DNA from: Devosia sp.
GTDB lineage: Bacteria; Pseudomonadota; Alphaproteobacteria; Rhizobiales; Devosiaceae
Assembly: GCA_016713105.1 (NCBI GenBank)
Contig: JADJPS010000023.1
Coordinates: 1-64,000, forward strand
Length of the DNA: 64,000 bases
Direction: 5' to 3'
Below the pieces are notes generated by a model. It was not told the origin of the DNA. It worked only from the letters and a program-made list of their open reading frames with translations, and did no database searches. Positions 46,576 to 55,428 of the stretch are shown one piece after another. How positions within the stretch are numbered: position 1 is the first letter of the stretch; each line of letters opens with the position of its first letter. The position numbers and the translations under genes were made by a program.

Positions 46576-49130
46576 GCCGTCTGCACCTGCAGGCCGCTCC
46601 AGGCGCGGGCGGGGATCGTCAAGGACAGCGTGCCTTCGCTCACGGAACATGGGCCGCATAGGCTGCCGTCGAGATTGATCATCGTGGCCGAGATGACCTG
46701 CAGTGCCGCGCTCGAGAGCTGGAGAGTGTGCGCCACCGGATCGGGGTTGAGCAAGTAGAGCCGCACCGCGTCGCCGTCGCGCTCGAAGCCTGTGATGAGC
46801 AGATCGTCCGCCTCGATGTCGAACATCGACACGCGCGCCCGGCCGGCCGACCGCAGCATGTGCAGTTGCGGTTCGGCGACATAGGGCAGGGCGCGGCGGA
46901 GGGAGCGGCCGACGGTCTCGGCCGCATGCGTCAGGAGATGGAAGCGCGTCCGAAGCGGGCCGGCCTGCGTGACCTCGAAGTTGACGTCCCAGTAATTGTT
47001 GTTGAGCCACGCCAGCAACACTGGGGCCTCTCGAGCAACCTCGCCGCGATCGTGTCGGCCGAACGTGAACCCGCCGACCTGAAAGAGGGGCAGATCCGGC
47101 GAGGCGACAGTTGCGCCACGGCTTTGTCCCTGGAGTCGGACTAGCCTTTGTGTCGTCAGGAAGTGGCGATTGCCTCCCGCGAGAATCTCGCGATCCAGCT
47201 CCACCATCGCGCCCGCGGTTTCGTAGTGGGTCGACCACCTCCCATCGTGCGCCATCGGCATCGGGAAGTAGTAGGCATGCGGCATGGCGATGCGCTTCTT
47301 GTCGACGACGACCTCGATGGCGAGCGCCTCGTCTCCCGCCGCGAGCCGGTAGGCGACGGTCACCATCTCACCGGTGGAGAAGGCAAAAGTCTGGACGACA
47401 TCGGCATATCCCGTGCCGCGCCGCACCTTGGTAGCAGTGAGCCGCCCCGCCTCGCGTTGAGCAACCCAGTCGGGATGCCACTGGGCATGCAGGTCGAATG
47501 CCGTGTCCATGTCGACGAACACCGGCGGCGTGAACAGGGCACTGCGCAGGGCCGGGATCGGGCTCTCGAGAACCGGTACGCCGAAGCCGAACGCCCAGTC
47601 CGCATCGATGCGCTCGACGCCGTCGCGCTCGAGCGAGGCCAGCCCGCCAGCCCGTGGGTCGAGCCGGAGTCTGACAATGCCGTTGTCGAGGACGGTGTCA
47701 CTCGCCTGAACCACACCGGTCGCGGGTCGCAGGTCCTCGTACGGACTGACCACGTAGCCGAGGGGTGGCAGGTCGACCTCCACCATCATCATGTCGTCGT
47801 CGGGGTAGTCGCTGAACTCGCTGTCCTGCCGCTGCACGACGTGCGACGACGGATCGAGCAAGTTCTTGGTCAGACCGACCTTTGGTATACGCAACGGGCG
47901 CGTTACGGGAACGGGCAGCGGATTGTAGACGAGCGCGCCCACCTCATCGCCGGCGTGGTGACTTGCGAGGGCAGCCATTCCGTCGCGACGCAACATGCGA
48001 GCGAGGCTGTAGCCCTCATAGGCCCGGGCCTTCTTCCAGTGGATCTGAGTGTCGGCGTCGGAGGAATCGGGGCGCCGTGCGCCGCGGTCGGCGGTGAAGG
48101 TGTGCTCGACGAAGAGCGCCAGGGCGTCGCCGGCGGTCTTCTCCTGCACGGCACTGCGCGGCAGCCGCTGGCTCGACCAGCTCGCCAGCTGCTGGGCGTC
48201 TCGCAGGGCGCGCTGCCCGGCCAGGAGGATGCCCGTTTCGCGCGTCGTTCCACCCGCGCCAAAGCTCCACCAGTCTGGCCAGTCCCCACGCATTTCCGGA
48301 ATGCCGCTCAGGTCGTCGCGGCGCAGCCGGTCGAACGCTTCGCTCAGTGTCGAGATGCGGAGGCGGATCGGCCCGCCCTCGGCGTTGAAGGCCCGCACAT
48401 GGCCCGGCAGGGCGGCGTTGGGGGTGGCGTTGTCGTGGTAATAGATGTTGGTCGCCTGCATGATGAGCACGCTGTGCGGATAACCGCGCTGCTCGAGGAG
48501 GTTGGCGAGCTGGGGCACGGCGCGGCGCGTCTTTTCCAGGTCGCCGGGAACGCCGAGCCAGCCGCTGACCGTGGAGCCGTACATCAGCCCGTTGTGGACG
48601 AGCAGTCTGCGCCCGGTCGGCGAGACCCAGTTGAACGCCTGTGGCCGTGGCCGGATGGCGTGGCCGAAATGCTCGTTGATCGCCATCGAGAAATTCTCGA
48701 TGCCGTGGTCGAGCATGACGTCGATGACGCCCCAGTTGACGCCGTTGACGTCAGAGTTCATCGCCGAGCGGATGGGCACGCCGGCTGCGCGAAGCTCCTT
48801 GATCGCCCCCATCGCCTCGATGAGCATGTGGTGGTCGGAGAGCTGGGTCTGGTTCCAGCGCATGCCAGCCACCTCGATGCGACCGGCCTGCGCAGCTGCG
48901 ACGAAGCGGTCGCGCTGTGTGCTGCTCGCATGCCGCCACCAGTCCTCGGCGGTGCCGCTCACCTCGACCATCCAGCGGAACGCGCTGCCGTCGCTGTGAT
49001 GCGCCGTCGCATCGGCCAGGTCCATTGCCTGATCGAGGAAGCGGCGATGGAGTTCCAGCACGATCGGCTGCGGGTGCGTGTAGCCGATGTCGGTGTGGCT
49101 GTGCGGAACGAGATAGATGTCGGCAATCAT
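46572..49130 (-). CDS. Glycoside hydrolase family 38-type (alpha-mannosidase-like) protein
   Basis: 852 residues from MIADIYLVPHSHTDIGYTHPQPIVLELHRRF. HSHTDIGYTH supplies the zinc-binding H-x-D pair typical of GH38. Further matches are ETSG-type substrate-site segments (FRWMVEVSGTAEDWW), AGMRWNQTQLSDHHMLIEAMGAIKELRAAGVP and the candidate nucleophile Asp in AMNSDVNGVNWG. The C-terminal half is beta-rich, as in this family. No signal peptide is seen. It overlaps the GH42 gene by four bases and lies 20 bases after the hydroxy-acid oxidase gene, so it belongs to the leftward operon. Confidence 0.82.
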   Translation of the reverse strand: MIADIYLVPHSHTDIGYTHPQPIVLELHRRFLDQAMDLADATAHHSDGSAFRWMVEVSGTAEDWWRHASSTQRDRFVAAAQAGRIEVAGMRWNQTQLSDHHMLIEAMGAIKELRAAGVPIRSAMNSDVNGVNWGVIDVMLDHGIENFSMAINEHFGHAIRPRPQAFNWVSPTGRRLLVHNGLMYGSTVSGWLGVPGDLEKTRRAVPQLANLLEQRGYPHSVLIMQATNIYYHDNATPNAALPGHVRAFNAEGGPIRLRISTLSEAFDRLRRDDLSGIPEMRGDWPDWWSFGAGGTTRETGILLAGQRALRDAQQLASWSSQRLPRSAVQEKTAGDALALFVEHTFTADRGARRPDSSDADTQIHWKKARAYEGYSLARMLRRDGMAALASHHAGDEVGALVYNPLPVPVTRPLRIPKVGLTKNLLDPSSHVVQRQDSEFSDYPDDDMMMVEVDLPPLGYVVSPYEDLRPATGVVQASDTVLDNGIVRLRLDPRAGGLASLERDGVERIDADWAFGFGVPVLESPIPALRSALFTPPVFVDMDTAFDLHAQWHPDWVAQREAGRLTATKVRRGTGYADVVQTFAFSTGEMVTVAYRLAAGDEALAIEVVVDKKRIAMPHAYYFPMPMAHDGRWSTHYETAGAMVELDREILAGGNRHFLTTQRLVRLQGQSRGATVASPDLPLFQVGGFTFGRHDRGEVAREAPVLLAWLNNNYWDVNFEVTQAGPLRTRFHLLTHAAETVGRSLRRALPYVAEPQLHMLRSAGRARVSMFDIEADDLLITGFERDGDAVRLYLLNPDPVAHTLQLSSAALQVISATMINLDGSLCGPCSVSEGTLSLTIPARAWSGLQVQTA

Positions 49131-49149
49131 GGGAGGTCCTGTAGGGAGG

Positions 49150-50325
49150 TTACGCGCTCTGCTGGAGGCGTTCGCGCGAAGTGCCAAAAACGAGGTTGTC
49201 GCGCCCGATGTCGGCAATGCTATTGGTCCCGGTCAGCCCCATCGTGGCGTGAAGTTCGTTGTGGATCATGGTGAGGGCGCGCGTGACGCCGTCCTCACCG
49301 AGTGCGCCCAGCCCGTAGAGCATGGCGCGGCCGATATAGGTGCCCCTGGCACCCAGCGCGATCGCCTTGTAGACGTCCTGACCTGACCGCATCCCGCCGT
49401 CGACGTGCACTTCGGTCCTGTCACCCGCACTCGCAACGATCGCTGGGAGGGCGGAGATCGAGGAGATCGCTCCGTCGAGCTGTCGTCCGCCGTGATTGGA
49501 CACGATGATGGCATCTGCGCCGCAGGCCACGGCTTCGATGGCGTCGGCAGCGTCCGTAATGCCCTTCATGATGAGCTTGCCCGGCCAGCGGTCGCGGATG
49601 CGGCGCACATCGTCCCAGGTGAGCGTCGGATCGTACTGGCTGTTGGTCCAGTTCGCGAGCGACATGGTCCCTTCTGGTCCTGCGGTGTGGCCGGCGAGGT
49701 TCCCGAACGTATGTCGGCGGGTTCCCAGCATCTTGAGACACCAGTGCGGCTTCGTCGCGAGGTTCGCGATGTTCCGTAGCGTGGGCCGGGGCGGCGACGA
49801 CAACCCGTTGCGCAGATCCTTGTTGCGTTGTGAGGAGATCTGCAGGTCGAGCGTGAGCACCAGCGCCGAGCACTCGACCGCCTTGGCGCGGTCGATCAAG
49901 CGGTCAACGAACGCACGATCGCGCAGGACATAGAGCTGGAACCAGAACGGCTGCTCGACATGGTCCGCGACATCCTCGAGTGAACAGATGCTGACGGTCG
50001 AAAGGGTGAATGGTACACCGAACTTCTGCGCCGCCCGTGCCGCGAGAATCTCTCCATCGGCGTGCACCATGCCGGTGAGGCCGGTCGGCGCGATGGCGAC
50101 GGGCATCCGGACGTTCTGGCCGACCATCGTCGTGGCGGTAGAGCGGCTTTCTACATTTACGGCGACGCGCTGGCGGAAGTGGATCTCCGAGAGATCGGCA
50201 CGATTCTCACGAAGGGTCTGTTCGGTCCACGAGCCGCCGTCGACATAGTCGTAGAACATCCTCGGCACGCGCCGCTGCGCCAGCCGCCTCAGATCCTCGA
50301 CGCAGACGATCGCCGTTTTATGCAT
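49150..50325 (-). CDS. FMN-dependent alpha-hydroxy-acid oxidase/dehydrogenase
   Basis: 391-residue TIM-barrel flavoprotein of the lactate/glycolate/mandelate oxidising family. Visible sites: FYDYVDGGSWTEQTLREN, IAPTGLTGMVHADGEILAARAA, LIMKGI (FMN lysine), VSNHGGRQLDG with the catalytic histidine and arginine, and DGGMRSGQDVYKAIALGA. The substrate is unknown; in this setting it may be an aldonic or other sugar-derived hydroxy acid. The ATG at 50325 overlaps the epimerase-like gene by eight bases. Confidence 0.9.
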   Translation of the reverse strand: MHKTAIVCVEDLRRLAQRRVPRMFYDYVDGGSWTEQTLRENRADLSEIHFRQRVAVNVESRSTATTMVGQNVRMPVAIAPTGLTGMVHADGEILAARAAQKFGVPFTLSTVSICSLEDVADHVEQPFWFQLYVLRDRAFVDRLIDRAKAVECSALVLTLDLQISSQRNKDLRNGLSSPPRPTLRNIANLATKPHWCLKMLGTRRHTFGNLAGHTAGPEGTMSLANWTNSQYDPTLTWDDVRRIRDRWPGKLIMKGITDAADAIEAVACGADAIIVSNHGGRQLDGAISSISALPAIVASAGDRTEVHVDGGMRSGQDVYKAIALGARGTYIGRAMLYGLGALGEDGVTRALTMIHNELHATMGLTGTNSIADIGRDNLVFGTSRERLQQSA

Positions 50326-51342
50326 AGAGCGAGGTGACCTCAATCGAGTAGCGGGTCGCCCATTGGATGTTCGCGGTGAACGACCTGGCCGTCGGTATGC
50401 CGACGCGTCGGAGGGGGGTGGTCGCGACGCGTGCGACGTCGGTTCCAAGGTCGAACGGCGCCATGACCGGCTCGAGGGCGAGGGCCTGGAATCGCGAGTT
50501 CCACGGGTAGGCGGACCGCCCCCTGTTCGAGATCCACATCATGCAGGAGGGAAAGGCATCAGCATCCCAGTGCAGCCTGACAACGTAGCCCTCGGCCATG
50601 TTGGTGAGCGTTGCGCCACCCTGGTGCCCCGTGACCAGGACGAGTTCCTCGGTGGCGTAGGGGAGCGGTTGGCGGCCGAGGTCGGCGAACGATCCATCCT
50701 TGCAGGCGACGCGGCCGAGCGACTGTTCGCGCGCGTCCGGCTGCAAGTGCGACACGCCCGGCTCGGCGTCGATCGGATAGGTAAAGACGCGCACCTCGCC
50801 GTCGAACGCCACCGAGGCGGTTCCCGGTTCTGCGGGGAGGCGAAAGGTTGGATGCAGCCCAATCGGCAGGCTGATGTCGGTTCGGGTTTCGATGTCGAGA
50901 TCGAGCATCAGTTGGGCGCGACCGGGAACTCCCTCAATGCGGCGCCGCACGCGCCGCACCGGGTGCGACGATGGATAAGCGAGCTCCAGTTCGAGTGAAC
51001 TGGGCGTTCCCGACCGCAGTGTCCACGCCGCATTGGAGCAGTAGCCATGGAACGTCTCGTCTTCGCGCCGCAGGGGCGCGGCGGTTGCCACTCATCGGGA
51101 AGCGTGGCCGGCGGATCCGGCATTCCGTACGGGACACAGGGCCACTCGCCTCGCAGCCGCCTGAGCACGGGAGGCAGCGTGGCGTGCTCGGGCCCGCTGT
51201 CGTCCGCCCATGGCGCAATGGCGAAGGGCTGGATCGTGCGCCCGTCACCGAGGAGCATATGCGCGGGTCCGATCATGGCGCCGTCTTGCAGCACGGTCGC
51301 GGAGCCGCGATCCCAGCCGATATCCCAGGACCTGGCCGTCAA
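50318..51342 (-). CDS. Aldose 1-epimerase-like (galactose mutarotase fold) protein, with one frameshift
   Basis: The N-terminal part (MTARSWDIGWDRGSATVLQDGAMIGP...PDEW) and the C-terminal part (REDETFHGYCSNAAWTLRSG...LPIGLHPTFRLPAEPG...ISNRGRSAYPWNSRFQALALEPVMAPFDLG) are in different frames. Joined between about 51062 and 51090 they give one ~340-residue mutarotase-fold protein with the histidine-containing GLHPTF and the YPWN...ALEP end. The span is one base short of whole codons. It overlaps both neighbours by a few bases, so it is part of the leftward operon. Confidence 0.72.
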
Positions 51343-52265
51343 TTGCTCATGGCCTGTGAAACAGCACCACCGGAAAGGGCGAACAGGTTTGCTCGCTGCC
51401 CGACGCTCCCGGCGTTCATTTGGAATAGCCCGCCGGCCTGGGGGCTCAAAGCAAAGTCATCGCTCGTGAAGCCGACTGTGGCGGAGGTGATCAACAACTG
51501 GTCGAGCGCCGGTCCGCCGAATGTCGCGCTGGATGGCCGTCGCACCGGCATCTGGTGCCGGGCCAGGATCGATCCGTCAGGCGCGAGCTGGAGGATGGCC
51601 CAGCCATCCCACATCGCGCACCAGATGTTGCCACCCGCGTCGACCGACAGGCCGTCGGGGAGTCCGCTGCCCTCGGTCGGCGAGAAGATAGGACGGCGAT
51701 TGTCGATCCTGCCGCCGGCCAGGTCGAAGTCGAGCGCGTAGGTTACCCCCGCCACAGAATCGTTGATGTACATGGTGGTGTTATCGGGCGACCATCCGAT
51801 GCCGTTGGGGAGCAGGTAGCCGTCGGCCTGGCGATGCACTTCTCCATCCGGGTCCACCCTGTAGAGTCGCCCGTCGGTGAACGCCGCGGGGCCGAAAAAA
51901 TCGTCCATCATGGTGCCGACCCACAGCCGGCCACCGGCGTCGACCGAGGCATCGTTGATGCGGTGGCCCTGCCGGCCCGAGTCGAGATCAGCCAGGGGGA
52001 CGGTCCGGCCGGTCCTGGTATCGAGGAGCAGGACGCGAAGTCCCGATCCGACCGCCAGCCAGTTGGGGCTGGTCGTCAGCGCTACGAAGCCGACGCGGTC
52101 CGGAAAGACCCACTGGCCCGTCTGCGTGCCAGTAGACAGCGCGTGTCGGAACACCTGCATGCGACGGATATCGACCCAGTACACATCGTCGCTGCGCCAG
52201 TCCCATACCGGACCTTCCCCGAGGATGGCGTTGGCCTGCTGGATGCACCTGATCGCGTCGGCCAT
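51339..52265 (-). CDS. SMP-30/gluconolactonase family lactonase
   Basis: 308-residue beta-propeller. Metal-site motifs are LGEGPVWDWRSDDVYWVDI (Glu), RINDASVDAGGRLWVGTM (Asn/Asp), and LPNGIGWSPDNTTMYINDS (Asn, Asp). Such enzymes open sugar lactones to acids. It is the first gene of the leftward catabolic operon; an extended frame to 52319 adds 18 residues without homology. A sigma-70-like promoter lies at about 52340-52368. Confidence 0.88.
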   Translation of the reverse strand: MADAIRCIQQANAILGEGPVWDWRSDDVYWVDIRRMQVFRHALSTGTQTGQWVFPDRVGFVALTTSPNWLAVGSGLRVLLLDTRTGRTVPLADLDSGRQGHRINDASVDAGGRLWVGTMMDDFFGPAAFTDGRLYRVDPDGEVHRQADGYLLPNGIGWSPDNTTMYINDSVAGVTYALDFDLAGGRIDNRRPIFSPTEGSGLPDGLSVDAGGNIWCAMWDGWAILQLAPDGSILARHQMPVRRPSSATFGGPALDQLLITSATVGFTSDDFALSPQAGGLFQMNAGSVGQRANLFALSGGAVSQAMSN

Positions 52266-52339
52266 GGTCGTAGCGCCCCCTCGTCCGACAGCATCGCGTC
52301 CGACAACCCGGTCGCTCACGTTAACTTGTCAGGTGACTG

Positions 52340-52368
52340 AACCTATGGTACGAGTTTTTGGCTGTCAA
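52340..52368 (-). promoter_or_regulatory. Putative sigma-70 promoter for the leftward catabolic operon
   Basis: On the minus strand TTGACA (52368-52363) is followed after 17 bases by TAGGTT (52345-52340). It sits about 75 bases before the SMP-30 start, in the 123-base gap shared with the rightward SDR gene. Inferred from sequence alone. Confidence 0.45.
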
Positions 52369-52388
52369 CGAGGCGTAAGGCAATTACC

Positions 52389-53168
52389 GTGAACCAAGAA
52401 TTTTCGGGGCGTGCTGCCGTGGTTACGGGCAGCAGCGGCATCGGGCTGGGAGTGGCCCGCAAGCTGGCCGGTCTCGGTGCCAAAGTATTTGTCTGTGGAA
52501 ATGACCCCGACCACAATTCACGGGCGCGCGCAGAGACGGCAGATCAATCCATCGAGATCGAAGATGTCGACGTCGGCGACGAAGGGCAGGTGGTCGGATT
52601 TGTTCGGCGCCTTGCCAGTCGAGTGTCCGATGTTCATGTCCTGGTGAATGCTGCTGCGATCCAGCCCTACGGCAACATCGAGACGACGACACCGGACACC
52701 TGGGATATGGTCATGAGGGTCAACTTGAAGTCCTGCTACCTCATGTCCCACACGCTCTACCCTTGGATGAAGGGTCGACCGAACGCGTCCATCGTCCACC
52801 TCGCGTCCGTTCAGGGGCACTGCAATCAGCGCGATGTCATGGCCTATGCGACCTCCAAGGGCGCCATTCATGCACTGACGCGGGCGATGGCGGTGGACTG
52901 CGCGCGCGACGGAGTTCGCGTGAACTCCGTTTCCCCCGGCTCTATCCATACCGCGATGCTGGAGTTTGCGGCTCGCGCATTGACACCGCCTGGCGGGTCA
53001 ATCGATGAGACTCTGCGGGGCTTCGGCAACTCGCACCCGATCGGACGCATTGGAACGATCGAGGAAGTCGCCGAATTGGTGGCTTTTCTGGCCGGTCCCC
53101 GCTCTGGCTTCTGTACGGGCGGGGACTATCCGGTCGACGGCGGTCTCCGCGCGCAGCTTGGTGTTTGA
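52389..53168 (+). CDS. SDR-family dehydrogenase/reductase
   Basis: 259-residue NAD(P)-dependent oxidoreductase; starts with GTG. The catalytic Ser-Tyr-Lys are in HLASVQG and YATSKGAIHAL. NAAAIQPYGN and the C-terminal GDYPVDGG are typical. The Rossmann glycine loop reads VTGSSGIGLG, one residue shorter than the usual TGxxxGIG. The likely role is oxidation of a sugar or hydroxy acid in the pathway of this island. It is divergent from the lactonase gene and 48 bases upstream of the GntR gene. Confidence 0.87.
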   Translation: MNQEFSGRAAVVTGSSGIGLGVARKLAGLGAKVFVCGNDPDHNSRARAETADQSIEIEDVDVGDEGQVVGFVRRLASRVSDVHVLVNAAAIQPYGNIETTTPDTWDMVMRVNLKSCYLMSHTLYPWMKGRPNASIVHLASVQGHCNQRDVMAYATSKGAIHALTRAMAVDCARDGVRVNSVSPGSIHTAMLEFAARALTPPGGSIDETLRGFGNSHPIGRIGTIEEVAELVAFLAGPRSGFCTGGDYPVDGGLRAQLGV

Positions 53169-53216
53169 AATCTGGCAAAGGCCCGAAAACGGGCATTTGA
53201 CCCAAAAGAGGTCCGC

Positions 53217-53918
53217 ATGGCTGACAAGGTTTTCGAGGTCGTCAATCGCGAGGGTCTGCCGGCCCAGGTTGCCAATTTCGTGCGCAAGCAGATTGTCCAG
53301 GGCACCCTCAATCCGGGGGACCGCCTGCCGACCGAGAGAGAAATGGCGCTTCAGCACGGGGTAAGCCGCGCGGTTATCCGCGAGGCGGTTGCGAAGCTCC
53401 TCCACGAAGGGTTGGTCACCTCGAGGCAAGGGGTTGGGGCTTTCGTCGCCTCGCCGGCGCAGGCCACGTCACTGGTTCTCGACCAGAAGCGACTGTCCCA
53501 GCCGCAGGACTTCAGACAGCTCTACGAGCTCCGTCTTGTGCTCGAGGGCGGAGCGGCCGAAATGGCAGCACACAACTGCGAGCCGGAAGATCTCGTGGCC
53601 ATCGGCAACAGCATCGAAGCGATGGAGAATGTCGCCGAGGATCACGCGGCCTATGTCGGGCTCGATATCGCCTTCCATCGCGCGGTTGCCGCGGCAACGC
53701 GTAATCCTTTCGTCGCAATGTTCATCTCCTTCGTCGATCTGAAGCTGCAGGAGAGCATCTTCGTGGCCCTTCAGAAGCTCGACTTCAGGTCGACTACCGC
53801 GACCTCTATCCGGGAACATAGGGTGATCTACGAGGCGATAAAGGCCCGGGATCCAGCGGGTGCGGCAGCCGCAATGCGTGCGCATCTGCAGAACTCGTCG
53901 CGTCGCCTCGGCATCTAG
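53217..53918 (+). CDS. FadR-subfamily GntR transcriptional regulator
   Basis: 233 residues. The winged helix-turn-helix is at residues ~10-75 (LPAQVANFVRKQIVQGTLNPGDRLPTEREMALQHGVSRAVIREAVAKL). An all-helical FCD ligand domain follows, with metal-type residues in YVGLDIAFHRAVAAATRNPF and a C-terminal histidine region (REHRVIYEAIKARDP). It probably senses a sugar acid and controls both flanking operons. A perfect FadR-type operator lies downstream, before the binding-protein gene. Confidence 0.9.
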   Translation: MADKVFEVVNREGLPAQVANFVRKQIVQGTLNPGDRLPTEREMALQHGVSRAVIREAVAKLLHEGLVTSRQGVGAFVASPAQATSLVLDQKRLSQPQDFRQLYELRLVLEGGAAEMAAHNCEPEDLVAIGNSIEAMENVAEDHAAYVGLDIAFHRAVAAATRNPFVAMFISFVDLKLQESIFVALQKLDFRSTTATSIREHRVIYEAIKARDPAGAAAAMRAHLQNSSRRLGI

Positions 53919-54012
53919 CCGTCCGCAGAGCCAGCGCCACTGATCCGAGCGGCAGGGCGCAAGAGTACCAACTTCGCCAGCTTGACACTCTCAGGCACTC
54001 GTGCGAGCTAAA

Positions 54013-54023
54013 TGGTCAGACCA
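54013..54023. promoter_or_regulatory. FadR/GntR-type operator TGGT-CAG-ACCA
   Basis: A perfect inverted repeat matching the TGGT-N3-ACCA consensus of FadR-subfamily regulators. It is 95 bases after the GntR gene and 36 bases before the binding-protein start. A weaker TGGT half-site (TGGTACGA) lies at 52346-52353 in the divergent promoter region. Confidence 0.65.
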
Positions 54024-54058
54024 CCATGACAACAGACCAATAACGGGAGGGGACTATC

Positions 54059-55421
54059 ATGCCGATCAAACTGAAGACCCTGAAGCAGTACCGGCTTGTC
54101 CAGCCGCACGCTCCTTAAGGGCGCGATGGCGGGTGGCGCGGTTCTGTCGATGCCGGCCGTGTTCGGTACCAAGCCGATGGCCGCAACGAGCACGCTCAAA
54201 GTGATGTCGTCGAACGCCTACAAGCTTGCCGATGCCTGGAAGCTGACCGAGGCTCCAACTCGCGATGCGACCTATCTGCGCGCGACCTGGGGCGTCCTGC
54301 AGACCTGGAAGGCCAGGCACCCGGACGTCGAGCTGCAGATCGAGGAATTCGCGCCTACCGATGCAACGCAGGCCGTGATCCTAGCGGCCCAGGGCGGGAC
54401 CCAGGCCGATGTCGTCACAGTCAACGACCTCAATATCCCCAAGCTCGCTCGCGGCGGCTTTCTGCTGCCGATGGACGATTTCGACGGACAGTGGGACGAA
54501 TACAACCAGACGATCCTGCGCGGCATCGCCTCGTTCGAGGGCAAGATCTACGCGGCCCCGTGGATGACCGACTGCCGCCACGAAATGTACTGGAAGTCGG
54601 ACTTCGAGAAGGCCGGCATCGCGCAGCCTGCCGGCACCCAGGCCCAGTTCATCGACCAGCTGGTGGCGCTCAAGGATTCGGGTGTCGCGGTGCCATATGC
54701 GTTCTTCGCCAGCAACTCGGTTCACACGCCGACGCAGTCACTGCTCGCGCCTCTGTGGATGCTTGGCGGCGATGTGCTCGACGCCGATGGCCGCGCCAAC
54801 CTCAATACGCCCGAACTGATCGAAGTGATGGGCTATTACGGCACGCTGATGAACGACAAGAAGGTGTCGAGCCCGGACCTTATCGCTATTCCCGACAGCG
54901 GCACCTTTGCCGACCAGATCGTCAGCCACAAGGTAGCTGCGTCCAAGAATGGCGCCTGGATCTGGCAGAACGTCGTCGCCGCCGGCAAGGCATCGGAGGT
55001 CGGCTACTTCCGCACGCCACGGCCCTCCGCCGACGCCAAGGACGTCACGTTGTCCGGCTTCTGGGGTTGGGAACTTCCGGCGCGCACGGGTGTCAGCGAT
55101 GCCCAGCAGGAACTCGCAGCCGAGTTCGCCATCCACATGTCCAGCGCCGAGAGCCAGGCGCTGATTCTCGAGCAGACCGATGGCCAACTGCCGACGCGCG
55201 TCAAGGCGGCGGACTCGCCGCAGGCCGCGGCAAAGGACGATGCATGGCGCTTCCAGGCGGCCTACGCCGGAGAAGCCGGGCGCGGCATGCCACCCGCCGC
55301 TGACGGCACGCTGCTGTTCGACCAGATGAGAACCGCGTTCCAGCGCTACCTGACCGGCGAGGCGACAGCGGCCGAGGCACTGACCGCGGCCCAGGACGCC
55401 TACAACTCCCAGGTAAGCTGA
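54059..55421 (+). CDS. ABC transporter sugar-binding protein (family 1 extracellular), frameshift in the signal sequence
   Basis: Periplasmic solute-binding protein of a carbohydrate ABC importer. ATG 54059 has a strong GGGAGGGG site and gives MPIKLKTLKQYRL, but then stops at about 54115. The neighbouring frame from 54096 reads LSSRTLLKGAMAGGAVLSMPAVF, a Tat-like signal with ~440 further residues. One extra base (a T in CTTGTCC) at about 54095-54098 accounts for this. The mature part has typical motifs: WKARHPDVELQIEEFAP, AAQGGTQADVVTVNDLN, and PWMTDCRHEMYWKSDFEKAGI. Confidence 0.82.
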
Positions 55422-55428
55422 GGACGAC

